Counted from the first letter of the stretch, positions 43,201-55,128 are shown. The stretch: 64,000 bases of DNA from Paraspadella gotoi (GCA_051294375.1 CM119267.1:26461324-26525323), one strand, 5' to 3'. The notes: generated by a model not told the origin, from the letters alone. A program made the numbers and translations.

Positions 43201-43484
43201 GTGAGGATTCTCCTCGGTCTCCGACTCTGTGTTTCATCCTCTTCTCGTCTCTGCCACTGGCCTTACCCTTTCAGTTCGTGCTCTCTTCTGCGTCTCTGGA
43301 CAGCACTCTGCGCTGATGTGTTCTCAAGGTCTTTTGAAGGTCTCCGCCTGCACGTTCTCCGTTCGACGGTCTCGTGCGTTGCATGCGTCGTGTGGGCGAA
43401 TGACGCCTCTTCGCCTGACGTCTCATTGCTCGTGGTCTGTCTTCCCTTGCCTCTTTGCTGCTTACCTATCTCTTCTCCTGTGTT
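40217..43484 (+). pseudogene. Ngaro-like retroelement fragment (RNase H to SGNH), split
   Basis: A plus-strand copy of part of the element at 50689-56820. 40217-40587 matches the RNase H and following region (ISVKEATAV, SVDNQALYHAW, FSIDLMALP, CDPH). 42805-43484 continues with PFFSP-like sequence and on into the SGNH hydrolase segment (VRILLGLRLCVSS, VWANDASS). Frameshifts and stops are frequent. The two parts were contiguous before the insertion at 40588-42804. A 100-N gap cuts the right end. Confidence 0.8.
40588..42804. mobile_element. 2.2 kb insertion with 8-bp target duplication
   Basis: The host retroelement sequence ACATGGCT is present on both sides (40580-40587, 42805-42812); the intact version at about 52790 has it once. 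The insertion ends AGTCTGGC... and ...GGCACTA are weakly inverted (TAGT-CTGGCAA against TAGTGCCTGAA if the shared T is counted), consistent with a hAT-type non-autonomous element. Inside are a GC-rich cgccgccgac patch (41450-41650) and a module (41937-42430) that recurs inverted at 50089-50678. No transposase frame was seen. Confidence 0.7.
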
Positions 43485-43584
43485 NNNNNNNNNNNNNNNN
43501 NNNNNNNNNNNNNNNNNNNNNNNNNNNNNNNNNNNNNNNNNNNNNNNNNNNNNNNNNNNNNNNNNNNNNNNNNNNNNNNNNNNN
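43485..43584. other. Assembly gap (100 N)
   Basis: Fixed-size scaffold gap between the Ngaro-like fragment and the LINE. Confidence 1.
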
Positions 43585-43599
43585 AAAAAGAGAGAGATC

Positions 43600-46590
43600 T
43601 AGAAGCTTAGTGTCATGTCAGCAAAAAGGCTCTATCAAAATAACAACTATTCCAATGGACTCGAATTTCTTTTGCCTGGCCACAAATTTCTTCCCTGTAT
43701 GAAGCTTCCGGGTACCCCAGTTGTACTGTATTCCAAATGTCATCCCTCTCATCTTCCAGCTACCGCTCGAGATTTTCCTTATCTATCCGCGCTTGTCTGC
43801 ATCAAAACCTGCCTGGTGATATATGTTGAATAAATCAGCAGGAGTTGGGATGCCTTACCTTAATCCCTCTTGTGGCACCCAAGCTTTCACTAGTCCCTCT
43901 TCACTCTTGAACAGCATAATTCCGTCGTTTCATGTAGATTTACCAACACCTTCAGGAAGGCGCATTTCAGTCCATACCTCTCCAAGAGTCCTCCAGCAGG
44001 CGGGCTTGTTGACTCTAGATATGCTTTTCCTCAGGTCGAGCAGTCTGCTAACTGGGTTGTAAATGTGTCCACACCCTCACCCTCCTTGCTTCCAGGCTAA
44101 AGAGCATCTTCCTGCATTCTAAAATCAATCTGATGTGGCATCTTGCTGTTGATCCTTCCCACGCTCCTGAATCCCGATTGATTCGTCGTCCAGGAAGCTC
44201 CATGTGTCTTCTGCCCATTTCTTTTAAGCCTGCTAGCTACAGTCTCGGCCAGTACTCTGCTTGCCCAATGGGATAATAGGGCAAACACCTCTGAAATTGT
44301 TGGGGTCGTTCTATCCTTTTTTCTTTACCATAGTGGTACAACTAAACACTTTTTTAAGCTGTCCTCCCAACATAATCCGCATCCCTTCAAACATGAAGAC
44401 CACAATCTTGACCAGCCATCGTCTAATAGCAGGATTCCCCTCACTCTCAGCAAGTACACCAGTCCCTGACTCCAATCTTCCCCTGGAAGATGCCTCTCTC
44501 ATTCTAGCTTAATTCCTTCACTATTTCTTGCTTTCTCGGGGCTTTGTTAAGGAGACTCTCAGCCACTTCATTCTCCGTCCCTTGCATCTTTTCTTAGGTC
44601 TGTTGCACAGTCCACAGCCTTCATGATGCCTCGTCCGGCGCAGTTCTCAAACCTTTCGCAACCCAAACTTTTGAAGAATTGAGCTTGAATCTTCCTTGTT
44701 AGCGTAGTTTGACATTTACTTATCTTGGCAACCTCTGTCCTAGCTGACGTAAAACACCTTATACAATTTTGGGCTATGTCACCCCTGTATTTCCTGATCC
44801 GCACACTCCCTTTATAATTTCCCATCCAACACATTCCCTTTCCCATCTTCTCTTCGTCTTATTCCATAAGTTTTCTTGCCGCTTTTAGCTCTATCCTCAC
44901 GTCTTTCTCAGCTCTTCCCCCTCCTGTCGACTCATCATCATCTGGTTCCTCTTGTCCATAAATTCCGTAAACCCTCTTTTCATGACACTTATCTCATCCT
45001 TCTCTTCCTGCCAATCCATGGATCTGACACGCCTCTGTCTCTCTTGGCCATCAATGTAGATTCCGCCCGCCTCCATCACGCATTTTCGCAATCTGCACCA
45101 GTTGGATGATTAAATATGTCCGTGTCATCTTTGAGCTTCAGCCTCAAGCTTTTCCTATCTATCCCCTTGATATTGTTCTTCCCGTTTCCTCGTCTTTAAC
45201 AGCTCCCATCTTATCTCCGGCTACTCTTACCTTCACCGGAAATTCTTCCTCCACGTCTTGTTCTTCAACTGAGCGACCATCTTTTTTGGCTTGTGGTCGG
45301 ATAAGAACAGATCGCCTACCGTCGTTTACTTTTTCACAAAATGATGTTCGTTGGTTTCATCCTCATGAATGAAGCCGTCGCAGCTCACATACCCCAGTTT
45401 CCGCTCTTAGAGTCCGGAGCAACCAAGATTCCCCCTGTTCTTTTCTTTGGTAGAAGCTATTAACCACCGAGTTCTACCACAGAACTAATTGCTCACGCGT
45501 ACAGTTCATCAATTCTACTCCCTTGCTCATTTGAATCCTACCCAGTCCAAACACTCCCTGTTTGTCCGGCTTCCTCCGCTTCATTCTCTTTCCGAGTGTG
45601 CATTGAAATCGCCCCCTCATTTGCAGCAGTTCCTTCACCTTTGGCCCCAGTTCATGTGTTTCCTTCAGCGATGTCTCTCGTTTCTCTATTTCTATAAATT
45701 CCCTCTTTTTCTCCATCTGGCATGCTTACGTCGACAACGAGCGTTAATCGTTCTCCTAGGCTTGATTGACGCACGCATCTTTCTGAAAAACGTTACTTTT
45801 GCCTCCTTCGCTCCATTTCTCATTGCATTCGTCTCTTAACAAGATCCCTGCCTTGGTTGAGTGAATTATTACAACAAGCTTCTTCATCCTGTCCCATCCA
45901 TAAGCTAACGCCGTCTTCTCTGCCCATATCTCGCTTAATAAATTACATCCCATTCTCTTATTACGCTTCCCGAGCTACTTGCCTAGCTCTTTTCCTCAGA
46001 TTATCTGCCTTTCCAGTGACATTCCCTGCACATTCCATGTTACAATTTGTTCATCTGCTTATTTCCACAGGTCTTGTCCCCCTTTTTCTTTCCTCTAACT
46101 TTCTCCTTCTCTTTTTCCCTGTCTTTTCCTTTTCTTCTCTGTCTCCTCTTTTTCTCTAGCTAGATGCTGATTTGTCTCTTGGCCCCGGGTTTGCATGTAT
46201 TGTCACCAGCCGCCGCCCTTAATCTCCATCATCCTTCTCTCTCCTCGTCTATAAATAAATCATACGACGCAGCCTTGAGAGCTGTAGCCATTTTCTTGTT
46301 TAAGGAGGTGACATGGGTGGCAGTTCTATGCCCACTCCGTTGCCCATAAAAACGGATCGGGGATCCACCTCTGCTCGCTTGACCTTCTCCTTGTTTTCTG
46401 AGCATGTCGTCCTCTTTGCCATCCCATGGGATGTTCCCGCTGGCACCGCGAGGAGGTTGAGACGTTCTGCCAGCACATGACCTGACCTCAGGTCATTGGT
46501 CTCGTCGTCCCGAGGCTTCAACGGGTTTCTTCGGTCGTGGCCGTAGCCACGAGAGACAACCGTTTCAAACCTTCGAACTGTACACATGTT
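43600..46590 (-). pseudogene. APE-type non-LTR retrotransposon (LINE), decayed
   Basis: Minus-strand pieces in order: a start region with MAKRTTCSENKEKVKR (about 46430); GILLRDECNEKWSEGG (45850), then GVFGLGRIQMSKGVELMNF (about 45550) and a QLVLVNSWF-like stretch, as in APE-family LINE endonucleases; then reverse transcriptase parts: VKKKGKDRTNPNNFRG-like (about 44310), SRVLAETVASRL (44250), SGFRSVGR (44180), a LDLRKAY-like stretch (about 44020), KCAFLKVLVNLH (43960). Many frameshifts. Clade not assignable by eye. Confidence 0.7.
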
Positions 46591-46724
46591 ATGCGCTATG
46601 TTTCAACATATTCACTATGTTATGTTCTCTTCAATGTTTTACCTCATACATAATAAATGTCTTCCCTACTCTCTATGTCGTGGTCTTCCACAGGTGTATG
46701 AAGCTGAAAATTTATAAAAGCTCT

Positions 46725-47340
46725 CATCATCGATGTCTTAAATTGAGTCTGGACAGTTATTAAATATGTTTTGTTTATGTTTTAATAAAATAAAAAAAAA
46801 AAAAAATTTCATAAATAATTTTAAAATTTAAAAAATAATTTATTCAAAAACAAAGATTTTTTTCTTATTTTTATATTTCTTTCTCTCTCTCTTTTTCTCT
46901 TTTAATTATATTTAGCTATCTCTCTCTCTTTTTCCCCAGTGCTGATTCACGGAAAAAATGAGTCTGCAGCTGGCTCTGCATGGCCTTAAATAGGGCTTAT
47001 TCTTTTTCTCTCTTTTCTCCTGCTGCTTCTGCGTTTTTATTTAAAAAAAATTAAAATAGGATTGAACTCGTAAAATTAGTGCATGTTATCATTTTGCTAT
47101 CGCAACATCGGGTTTTTATTTCGTTTTTATTTATTTTTTTTTCTCTTTCTCTCTATGCAATTGCGACGATCCTTGTGCTTTTAAGATTTTTATTTGTCAA
47201 TTTTCGCATCGCCCATATTTATACATAGTACTCACCATATATAATACAAACAATTTAAAATGGGTTTTTTATTTATTTTTGAAAGCAGATTCGAATTCCT
47301 CAAGAAAAGTTGATAAAAGGAAATATAACTCTTTATGTTC
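46725..47340 (+). repeat. R2 repeat, plus-strand copy
   Basis: Module order reads directly here: catcatcgatgtctt...ttatgttttaataaaat, AT-rich, CT run (46880-46940), gagtctgcagctggctctgc, gttatcattttgctatcgcaa, then gcaattgcgacgatccttgtgc (about 47158-47180), followed by AT-rich DNA. Confidence 0.75.
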
Positions 47341-47399
47341 TCTAGTACAAGACAACTAATATATACCTGTTACTTTATTATATATGTCGCCGGAGAGGC

Positions 47400-47783
47400 A
47401 TGGCGGGCCACGATGAGCACATGAAAAGAAAAAAAGGGGGGAGAGGGGTAGAACGATTAGTGGTGCTGCACCGTACCAGCACTTGTACACATACAGGCGC
47501 CATGCAGTCGCCATGCAAACTTGCACACTCGCACTCGCTCCACGGGATGATTTCACTCACCGGGTGAGACAGCGAGGAGGTCCTGCGGGGGGAATAGTGA
47601 CCTATTCACCGCGACCACTTGCTGGACTCACCTAGTTTAGTAGTGGGTAGAGACTAGAGACCATGCGTACGACGGCATGACCTAGGGTACACGACACACG
47701 GGGGACACAGGGGACACCCATACCTAACCCAACACCCAAACCTAACCAAAGGAGTCGGCTGAGGAGGCGAGAGACGAGAGGCG
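47400..47783 (-). repeat. 3' untranslated/terminal region of the Ngaro-like copy
   Basis: GC-rich sequence after the recombinase stop codon (47784 on the minus strand). It holds short inverted and direct motifs (gggtgtcccctgtgtccccc; actaaactaggtgagt). Ngaro elements end in split direct repeats, but the 5' partner region is not available here, so the termini cannot be matched. Confidence 0.5.
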
Positions 47784-49136
47784 TCAGAAGGCCCTCTCCT
47801 GAAGGCCAGCGTTGAGAGACTGGAAAAAGGTGGCGGCGACGTCCGCAGATGAGGAGCCGGAGGCAGAGGAGACAACGGCCTCACGCAACGAGTGAGCGGA
47901 GTTGGAGGAACGAGAAACGCGATGGAGTTTAGTGTAATGTTCGAAGACGCGCTCGGAGGCCCAACGGCAGTGACCCATGACCTCCTCTTTCGAGGCGCCA
48001 AGCATGAGGAGCGTAATGGCGCACCCAGCACGGGAGCCATGAGCGGTGAGACCCGGGAGAGCGTCGTCAGTGAGGTAAACGCAAAGACGTCGAGTCGTGT
48101 TATTGGAGGAAAACTGGGTGTCAAGGACGGCGTCGTGCCGTGGGGACTTGGTCGGTCGGAATAGGAAAGAGTTGACAACGTCGAGGCCGTTGGNNNNNNN
48201 NNNNNNNNNNNNNNNNNNNNNNNNNNNNNNNNNNNNNNNNNNNNNNNNNNNNNNNNNNNNNNNNNNNNNNNNNNNNNNNNNNNNNNNNNNNNNNNNNNNN
48301 NNNNNNNNNNNNNNNNNNNNNNNNNNNNNNNNNNNNNNNNNNNNNNNNNNNNNNNNNNNNNNNNNNNNNNNNNNNNGTATGGTTAAAGAGCAGGGAGCCA
48401 CAATGGAGTCGGGTGATCTCTCGACCAATGGCGCGGCCGAGGTCGCCGGCGAGGTAAAGAAGGCGATGTCGCGAAAGAGAACAAAGCGGTCGGGAAGGAA
48501 GGGGGCGGACGGAGGGAGAGTCGATACGGCAGGAAATCTCAGACGCGAGAAGGCNNNNNNNNNNNNNNNNNNNNNNNNNNNNNNNNNNNNNNNNNNNNNN
48601 NNNNNNNNNNNNNNNNNNNNNNNNNNNNNNNNNNNNNNNNNNNNNNNNNNNNNNNNNNNNNNNNNNNNNNNNNNNNNNNNNNNNNNNNNNNNNNNNNNNN
48701 NNNNNNNNNNNNNNNNNNNNNNNNNNNNNNNNNNNNNNNNNNNNNNNNNNNNNNNNNNNNNNNNNNNNNNNNNNNNNNNNNNNNNNNNNNNNNNNNNNNN
48801 NCAAGGGAGAAGCGCAGGGGTTGGAACCGGGGTTGGCGGAGAAGGAGTTGATGCGGCCGATGGAGTTAAAGGCCGCCCTGAGCTTGCCGATGATGGAGTC
48901 GACGGTGCCGGCGGCAAGATGAAAGGGACAAGGGCAGGGATGAGAGCCATGGAGACCAAGAAAAGGACAGCCGAGAGCGTGGACTTGGGTGCGACCCCGA
49001 GAATCCTGGTTATGCAGAAAACGGCAGACGTCGTCGGGGGTGGCGGTAGCGAGAGAACGCGGAGAACGAGTCGGGGAGACATCGAGCAGAAACGCTTCAA
49101 AATCGGACACGAGCTTCGACTTCTGCTTCTCGTAGG
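47784..49136 (-). pseudogene. Ngaro-like tyrosine recombinase, gapped copy
   Basis: Second copy of the recombinase gene, with its true 3' end: the frame closes SLNAGLQERAF and stop at 47784. HGSRAGCA, GHCRWASERV and FEHYTKLHR are all present, so the R, H/W and Y catalytic positions are conserved. Two N runs (48194-48376, 48555-48801) interrupt it and the upstream part shifts frame. It ends at the 952-N gap. Confidence 0.75.
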
Positions 49137-50088
49137 NNNNNNNNNNNNNNNNNNNNNNNNNNNNNNNNNNNNNNNNNNNNNNNNNNNNNNNNNNNNNNNN
49201 NNNNNNNNNNNNNNNNNNNNNNNNNNNNNNNNNNNNNNNNNNNNNNNNNNNNNNNNNNNNNNNNNNNNNNNNNNNNNNNNNNNNNNNNNNNNNNNNNNNN
49301 NNNNNNNNNNNNNNNNNNNNNNNNNNNNNNNNNNNNNNNNNNNNNNNNNNNNNNNNNNNNNNNNNNNNNNNNNNNNNNNNNNNNNNNNNNNNNNNNNNNN
49401 NNNNNNNNNNNNNNNNNNNNNNNNNNNNNNNNNNNNNNNNNNNNNNNNNNNNNNNNNNNNNNNNNNNNNNNNNNNNNNNNNNNNNNNNNNNNNNNNNNNN
49501 NNNNNNNNNNNNNNNNNNNNNNNNNNNNNNNNNNNNNNNNNNNNNNNNNNNNNNNNNNNNNNNNNNNNNNNNNNNNNNNNNNNNNNNNNNNNNNNNNNNN
49601 NNNNNNNNNNNNNNNNNNNNNNNNNNNNNNNNNNNNNNNNNNNNNNNNNNNNNNNNNNNNNNNNNNNNNNNNNNNNNNNNNNNNNNNNNNNNNNNNNNNN
49701 NNNNNNNNNNNNNNNNNNNNNNNNNNNNNNNNNNNNNNNNNNNNNNNNNNNNNNNNNNNNNNNNNNNNNNNNNNNNNNNNNNNNNNNNNNNNNNNNNNNN
49801 NNNNNNNNNNNNNNNNNNNNNNNNNNNNNNNNNNNNNNNNNNNNNNNNNNNNNNNNNNNNNNNNNNNNNNNNNNNNNNNNNNNNNNNNNNNNNNNNNNNN
49901 NNNNNNNNNNNNNNNNNNNNNNNNNNNNNNNNNNNNNNNNNNNNNNNNNNNNNNNNNNNNNNNNNNNNNNNNNNNNNNNNNNNNNNNNNNNNNNNNNNNN
50001 NNNNNNNNNNNNNNNNNNNNNNNNNNNNNNNNNNNNNNNNNNNNNNNNNNNNNNNNNNNNNNNNNNNNNNNNNNNNNNNNNNNNNNNN
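49137..50088. other. Assembly gap (952 N)
   Basis: Removes the 5' part of the 47.8 kb retroelement copy and its junction with the next repeat. Smaller gaps follow at 50386-50583 and 50679-50688. Confidence 1.
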
Positions 50089-50678
50089 TCAAATTGGTAG
50101 AACTATTTCTTTTTAATTTTAAGAAAATATTTTAAAAAATATAGCTTTTTTAATAAGCTATCGATTGGTGCAAGAAAATTACATTATTACATATTATAAA
50201 CATTTTTAATAGGGAAAAGTTATTGACTCTTTTTGACGAAAACTAATTTTTTCTTTTTTGATATTTGTACCAATCGACTTTGTCATCCTATAACTTTCAA
50301 ACGCTTTGCTCGATTTTACTGGGACTTGTACCAATCACTTTATCATTTAATAAGCTTTATTTTATGTATCTCTATCTTTGTAAAANNNNNNNNNNNNNNN
50401 NNNNNNNNNNNNNNNNNNNNNNNNNNNNNNNNNNNNNNNNNNNNNNNNNNNNNNNNNNNNNNNNNNNNNNNNNNNNNNNNNNNNNNNNNNNNNNNNNNNN
50501 NNNNNNNNNNNNNNNNNNNNNNNNNNNNNNNNNNNNNNNNNNNNNNNNNNNNNNNNNNNNNNNNNNNNNNNNNNNNNNNNNNNAGAAAGACACAGATTGA
50601 GCCAAAAGTATAATTTCTGGATATAGGCTTTATAATAATGTACAGCATTAAAAGTTGGAATATGATAAAATTGATCCT
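50089..50678 (-). repeat. Inverted copy of the 41.9-42.4 kb module
   Basis: gattggtgcaagaaaatt, ttgtaccaatcactttatcattt, then (after a gap) gagccaaaagtataatttctgg and tacagcattaaaagttgg match 41937-42430 in reverse. It is probably the end region of a second copy of the 2.2 kb insertion, lying at the 3' end of the Ngaro-like element. Confidence 0.7.
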
Positions 50679-50688
50679 NNNNNNNNNN

Positions 50689-51862
50689 GGCCAGCGTTGA
50701 GGGACTGGAAAAAGGCAGCGGCGACGTCCGCAGATGAGGAGCCGGAGGCAGAGGAGACAACGGCCTCACGCAACGAGTGAGCTGAGTTGGAGGAACGAGA
50801 AACGCGATGGAGTTTAGTGTAATGTTCGAAGACGCGCTCGGAGGCCCAACGGCAGTGACCCATGACCTCCTCTTTCGAGGCGCCAAGCATGAGGAGCGTA
50901 ATGGCGCACCCAGCACGGGAGCCATGGGCGGTGAGACCCGGGAGAGCGTCGTCGGGGAGGTAAACGCGAAGACGTCGAGTCGCGTTATTGGAGGAAAACG
51001 GGGTGTCAAGGACGGCGTCGTGCCGTGGGGACTTGGTTGGTCGGAATAGGAAAGAGTTGACAACGTCGAGGCCGTTGGAAGCACAGAGCGCGACGTAACG
51101 ATCGAGAGCCAGAACCGGGCAAAGAAGAGGCTCATCAGGGACGGCGGGAACAACGAGGAGGTCGCCGTCATTCTGGCGAATCGTCTTGCCAAGAGTATGG
51201 TTAAAGAGCAGGGAGCCACAATGGAGTCGGGTGACCTCTCGACCAATGGCGCGGCCGAGGTCGCCGGCACGATCGCCGGCGAACCATTGGGAGGTAAAGA
51301 AGGCGAGGTCGCGAAAGAGAACGAAGCGGTCGGGAAGGAAGGGGGCGGACGGAGGGAGAGAGTCGATACGGCGGGAAATCTCAGATGCGAGAAGGCGAAG
51401 GTGGGTGGAGAAAATGGGCGGAGCCTGACGAGGAGTAACGTGGGCCTTGCGCTGTTCAACGGAGACCGCCTTGAGCCACTTGGAGACCAAGGGAGAAGCG
51501 CAGGGGTTGGAACCGGGGTTGGCGGAGGAGGAGGAGTCGACGCGGCCGATGGAGTTAAAGGCCGCCCTGAGCTTGCCGATGATGGAGTCGACGGTGCCAG
51601 CGGCAAGATGAAAGGGACAAGGGCAGGGATGAGAGCCATGGAGACCAAGAAAAGGACAGCCGAGAGCGTGGACTTGGGTGCGACCCCGAGAATCCCGGTG
51701 ATGCAGAAAACGGCAGACGTCGTCGGGGGTGGCGGTAGCAAGAGAACGCGGAGAACGAGTCGGGGAGACATCTAGCAGAAACGCTTCAAAATCGGACACA
51801 AGCTTCGACTTCTGCTTCTCGTAGGAAGTGAGATCAATGTGTGAGAAAAGTTCCGATTTACG
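50689..51862 (-). CDS. Tyrosine recombinase, 3' end cut by gap
   Basis: Follows acceptor ttttgtttcag|GAT at 51863 and stays open for about 390 codons to the gap. N-terminal DNA-binding part from DNYLARKSELFSHIDL; catalytic part with TRLHCGSLLFNHTLG, LTAHGSRAGCAITLL (H-x-x-R, about 50925), GHCRWASERVF (H/W, about 50865) and EHYTKLHR (nucleophilic Tyr, about 50820). Its role is integration of the circular DNA copy. The undamaged frame suggests a recent copy. The last residues (SLNAG) are followed by N; the 47.8 kb copy shows the stop ten codons later. Confidence 0.85.
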
Positions 51863-51898
51863 CGCGAGATAATTATCCTGAAACAAAATGAAAAGACA

Positions 51899-52415
51899 TT
51901 AATCCTGAGGCGAAACACCAAAGGTGGAGCGGAGAATGGAAAGTAAATGGCGAGAGAGCTTGGTAAGCCCAGACGCATCGAGATGTACATCATCCTTAAG
52001 GTCGGCAAATCTAATGTGTTCATTTGAAATAAAAGTCCAATTGGGGCGAGCACAGAGGGCCCGCAGCGAGTCATTCCCTAGCGAGATCCTGCGATTGATA
52101 GAAGAGGATTGAGACTGACAGATCCCGGAAAGGGGGAATCTGACCGGCGACCTGGAAGGAGGCCAGGGCCTGAGACAGGTAACAGCAAGAGGAAGGGAAG
52201 ACAGAACGAAACGAGACGTCGTCAAGGCGAGAGGCGTCATTGACACCAGCATGTAGAACGAGACCGTCAAAGGAGAAGGACCTTCAAAGCCTTGAGAACG
52301 ACATCCCGCAGAGTGCCGCCGGAGATGCAGAAGAGAGAGAACTGAAAGGGTAGAGGCCAGTGCAGAGAGAGAAGAGGACGAAACACAGAGTCGGAGACGA
52401 GGAGAATCCTCACGG
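51899..52415 (-). CDS. SGNH/GDSL hydrolase domain
   Basis: Blocks of the SGNH fold in order: ILLVSDSVFRP (about 52400; catalytic Ser in the DS pair, first G replaced by S), LVLHAGVNDASRL (about 52255; catalytic Asn in GxND), CARPNWTFISN, then DLKDDVHLDASGLTKLS (about 51990; Asp and His of D-x-x-H). SGNH hydrolases are serine esterases/lipases; some Ngaro and LINE elements carry them, with unknown role. The blocks lie in two or three frames, so this copy is damaged or spliced. Confidence 0.65.
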
Positions 52416-53742
52416 TGGGAGGCGGCAAAGACGGAGGAACGGAAGATGGGGGAAAACGGCAAGACACGGCGAGGAGTCCGAAGGAAAGGGGGAGGCGATT
52501 GGAGACAAAGCCTGAGGACGAAGGAAAGTCGAGGACACCGATGTCGGAGGGAGAAGAGAGAAGCTTCTGGTCGGAGATGAAAGGGCGCAGAAGCGAGTGC
52601 CAGGCGGGGCGACGAGAGAAAAGCGGAAGCACAAGGACAGCGTGACAAGAGCCCCACTCGAGCAGAAGCCGGATCAAGGGAGGAATCATCACAAAGGGAG
52701 GAAAGGCATAAAGAGTCCCGGCGGGGCGGGACTGGGAGAAGACGTTAACGCCCTGGGCCCCAGGAGATGGGTGCGGGGAGAAGAATGGAATGGGCGAGCC
52801 ATGTGGGTCGCAGAAGGCGTTCGAAGGGAGAGCCATGAGATCGATAGAGAAAGGGCCAAATAGACCAAATGCGGAGACCAAGGCATCAGAGCGCTGAAGA
52901 GCGCGCGAAGGGGCATCAGCCGGGTTGGAATGAGTAGGAACCCACAGAAGGGTGAGAAGAGCGTTATGCTCCAGGCAAAGAAGAAAGAGATCCTTGAGAA
53001 CGGCGGTGAGTTCAAGAGATCTAGATCGAAGACCAGACCAGGCATGGTAAAGAGCTTGATTGTCGACAGAGACGTCAACGCGACGGTTGGTGATTGACGC
53101 GGATATGGCCTGAAGGGCGTAAAACACGGCGGTGGCTTCCTTAACGCTGATGTCACTGGTGATAAAAGAGTCCGTCCAGTAATCTCGAAGAACCAATGGG
53201 CCGGACTTCAGCGCCCCAAGCATGGCCGGAAGCATCAGTAAAGAGGCGAAGGTCGAGATGCTGATGTCGGCGAAAAGGGATAGGATCGGAACAGGAATCA
53301 ACGAACGACCAGAAAGAGATCTCGTCCACGACAAGCGGAGGGAGCGGAGAGGGGATCTCAGAAAGTGAAGGAATGAGGGAACGACATTGAAGAGTGAACA
53401 AAGAGGAAGCTGGAAAAACGAGACGAAGGTGGTTACATTTCCCGACGAACGACTGAATGTCATGGAGGGTAGCAAGACGCGATGAGAGCAAGCGTTCGCG
53501 AAGAGAGCCGAACTTAAGCTTGAGCTTGTCGGGAAGGAAGAAGGCAGAAGAGGCACTGTCGATGCCAAAGCGGAGATGGACAAGGCGTTGAACGGGAGAG
53601 ATCTGGCTTTTGGATGGAGAGATAAAGTATCCGAGAAGGTAGGCCGTGTAGAGCAGACAGTAAGAGGCGCGCTCCGCTTGACGGAGTTTGGTGTCCTGGG
53701 GGGGGCAAAAGAAAGGCGAATGTGTGAAAATAAGGAAGAAAG
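52416..53742 (-). CDS. RT thumb, RNase H and linker
   Basis: DTKLRQAERASYCLL ... LGYFISPSKSQISPVQR is the RT thumb (from 53702). RNase H follows with LFTDASGHAWGAEV (first Asp, about 53235), KEATAVFYALQ (Glu, about 53135), VDVSVDNQALYHAW (Asp, about 53060) and NPADAPSRAL (last Asp, about 52915), so the four acidic positions are kept. A single-base shift near 53180 separates the first Asp from the rest. A conserved post-RNase H stretch (FGPFSIDLMALP, CDPHGSPIPFF) precedes a proline-rich linker. Confidence 0.75.
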
Positions 53743-53744
53743 AG

Positions 53745-54660
53745 TCAAAGTTTAGGGGCAAGGCCCAAGAAGCGATCATCTATCCAGAGCTCAGTGTGGA
53801 CGCCCCGGTCTCTGAGCCAATCCGAAAGAACTTCACCGATGGTTGTATAAACATAAGCGGCGTTCTTCCAACCAAAGGGGAGGGTGGTGTCGCAGAACCA
53901 CCAACCAGCCCACTCGAAGCCACAGAAAGTGTAGGAGGCAGGAGAGAGGGCGACGTGCTTGTAGCCCTGAACATCATCGAAAGAAGAAAAGTAAGAGCCG
54001 ACGGGGATAGTGCGAACTATGTCGGAGAGCGGCGTCAAAGAAAAGGGCGAGTCGCGGCAGAAAAGATTAACGGCCCGCATCGAGTTGATAAGACGGGGTT
54101 TCGAAGGTTCGACGGAGAGAGCATTCACGACCCTCGGAGGGGGATCGGAGCCGACACGACCAAGGCAGAGAATACTACCCTCGCGGAGGCGTTGAGTGAT
54201 GGTGTCGGAAATGAAGTCCTGGAACTCCCAGCAAATGGGAGCGTTCTGGAAGTACATGTGGGGGGGAGTGACCGAGTCAAAAGAGCGACCGTTGAATGTT
54301 CCCGTATAATGCGAGAAAAAGGACGGTATGTGGACGCCATCTCGGAGCCATGGGCGAACGATCTCGTAACGAGGAATATCTTTCATCAGAGACTCCCATG
54401 CATTAAAATTTTGTTTGAGGTTGCCGCAAACGAAGGAAAGAGGGTTACGGAGGCGGAGAAGGTCAAAACGGGGAGCCAGTCGACCGGCGAGGACGTCGGA
54501 TGGCGAAGGGAGGACGTCGTAATCGGGAGCGGAAGCAGGAGAACCGTGGAGGTCGACCCAGGAGATAGTGGTGGAGGAAGGGCGCACGCTAGACGGATCG
54601 AACGAGGGCGCAGAGATAAGCGAACGAGCGGCACGGCGACGAAGGTAACGAGCGAAGTCC
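53745..54660 (-). CDS. Reverse transcriptase, fingers and palm
   Basis: Opens at acceptor gtttcccttcag|GAC (54661). Catalytic box A: SSFDDVQGYKHVALSP (about 53975); box B: LPFGWKNAAYVYT (about 53860); catalytic pair WIDDRFLG (about 53785), the YxDD equivalent with two aspartates. Upstream are KPRLINSMRAVNLF and FNAWESLMKDIP. The frame then ends (LAPKL, stop) and the thumb continues in another frame after a C-rich acceptor-like stretch at 53702. Confidence 0.8.
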
Positions 54661-55128
54661 TGAAGGGAAACGAACAAAGGGATGAGAGTAGAGCGGGAGA
54701 GTGAGACGCGTCGAGACCAAGAGCGAGCGGAGGCCGAAACAGGCGGGGCTCAACCGCACCCGGTGCGGGAGCAACAACGAGCTGCGAATCCACCAGAGTT
54801 GTAGAACAACTCCTGGATAGGCAAATGCACTGCATCCAATGCAGGGGAAGATCCAGACGCGGACCAACCAGTCGTAGAACGAAACTGGGCGGTGGAGTCC
54901 AAACTCCGAGAGAACTGAGGTTGTAGAACAAGCGACAGCTCTCCGCTGATATGGTCCGGCAGGATCTAAACAGGGCCAACGTGAAAGGGGCTCGAAGAAG
55001 GCCAAACACAATCGGAAGCCGACGCGTTGCTAGGCCAGAGCCGCGAATGTGCGAAGCAAAGAAAAGGGCCCTACATGACAAGCATGCAAACAAATCGCGC
55101 ATGTAACTAAACCAAAGAAACACTCACC

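Noticed and set aside
51863-51910. Tiny 39-43 nt intron before the recombinase
   Set aside because: The possible donors (GGT|GTTTCG or TTTG|GTGTTT) give an intron shorter than usual, and one creates a stop; the true donor is probably further upstream.
53703-53760. Intron between the RT palm and thumb
   Set aside because: The acceptor looks real but no GT donor can be found between the catalytic DD and this point; a frameshift is equally possible, so it is not annotated as an intron.
53688-54704. 338-codon plus-strand frame opposite the retroelement (similar frames at 55937-56473 and 51197-51775)
   Set aside because: Antisense shadow of the GC-rich pol and gag genes; charged G/E/R-rich composition and no family motifs.
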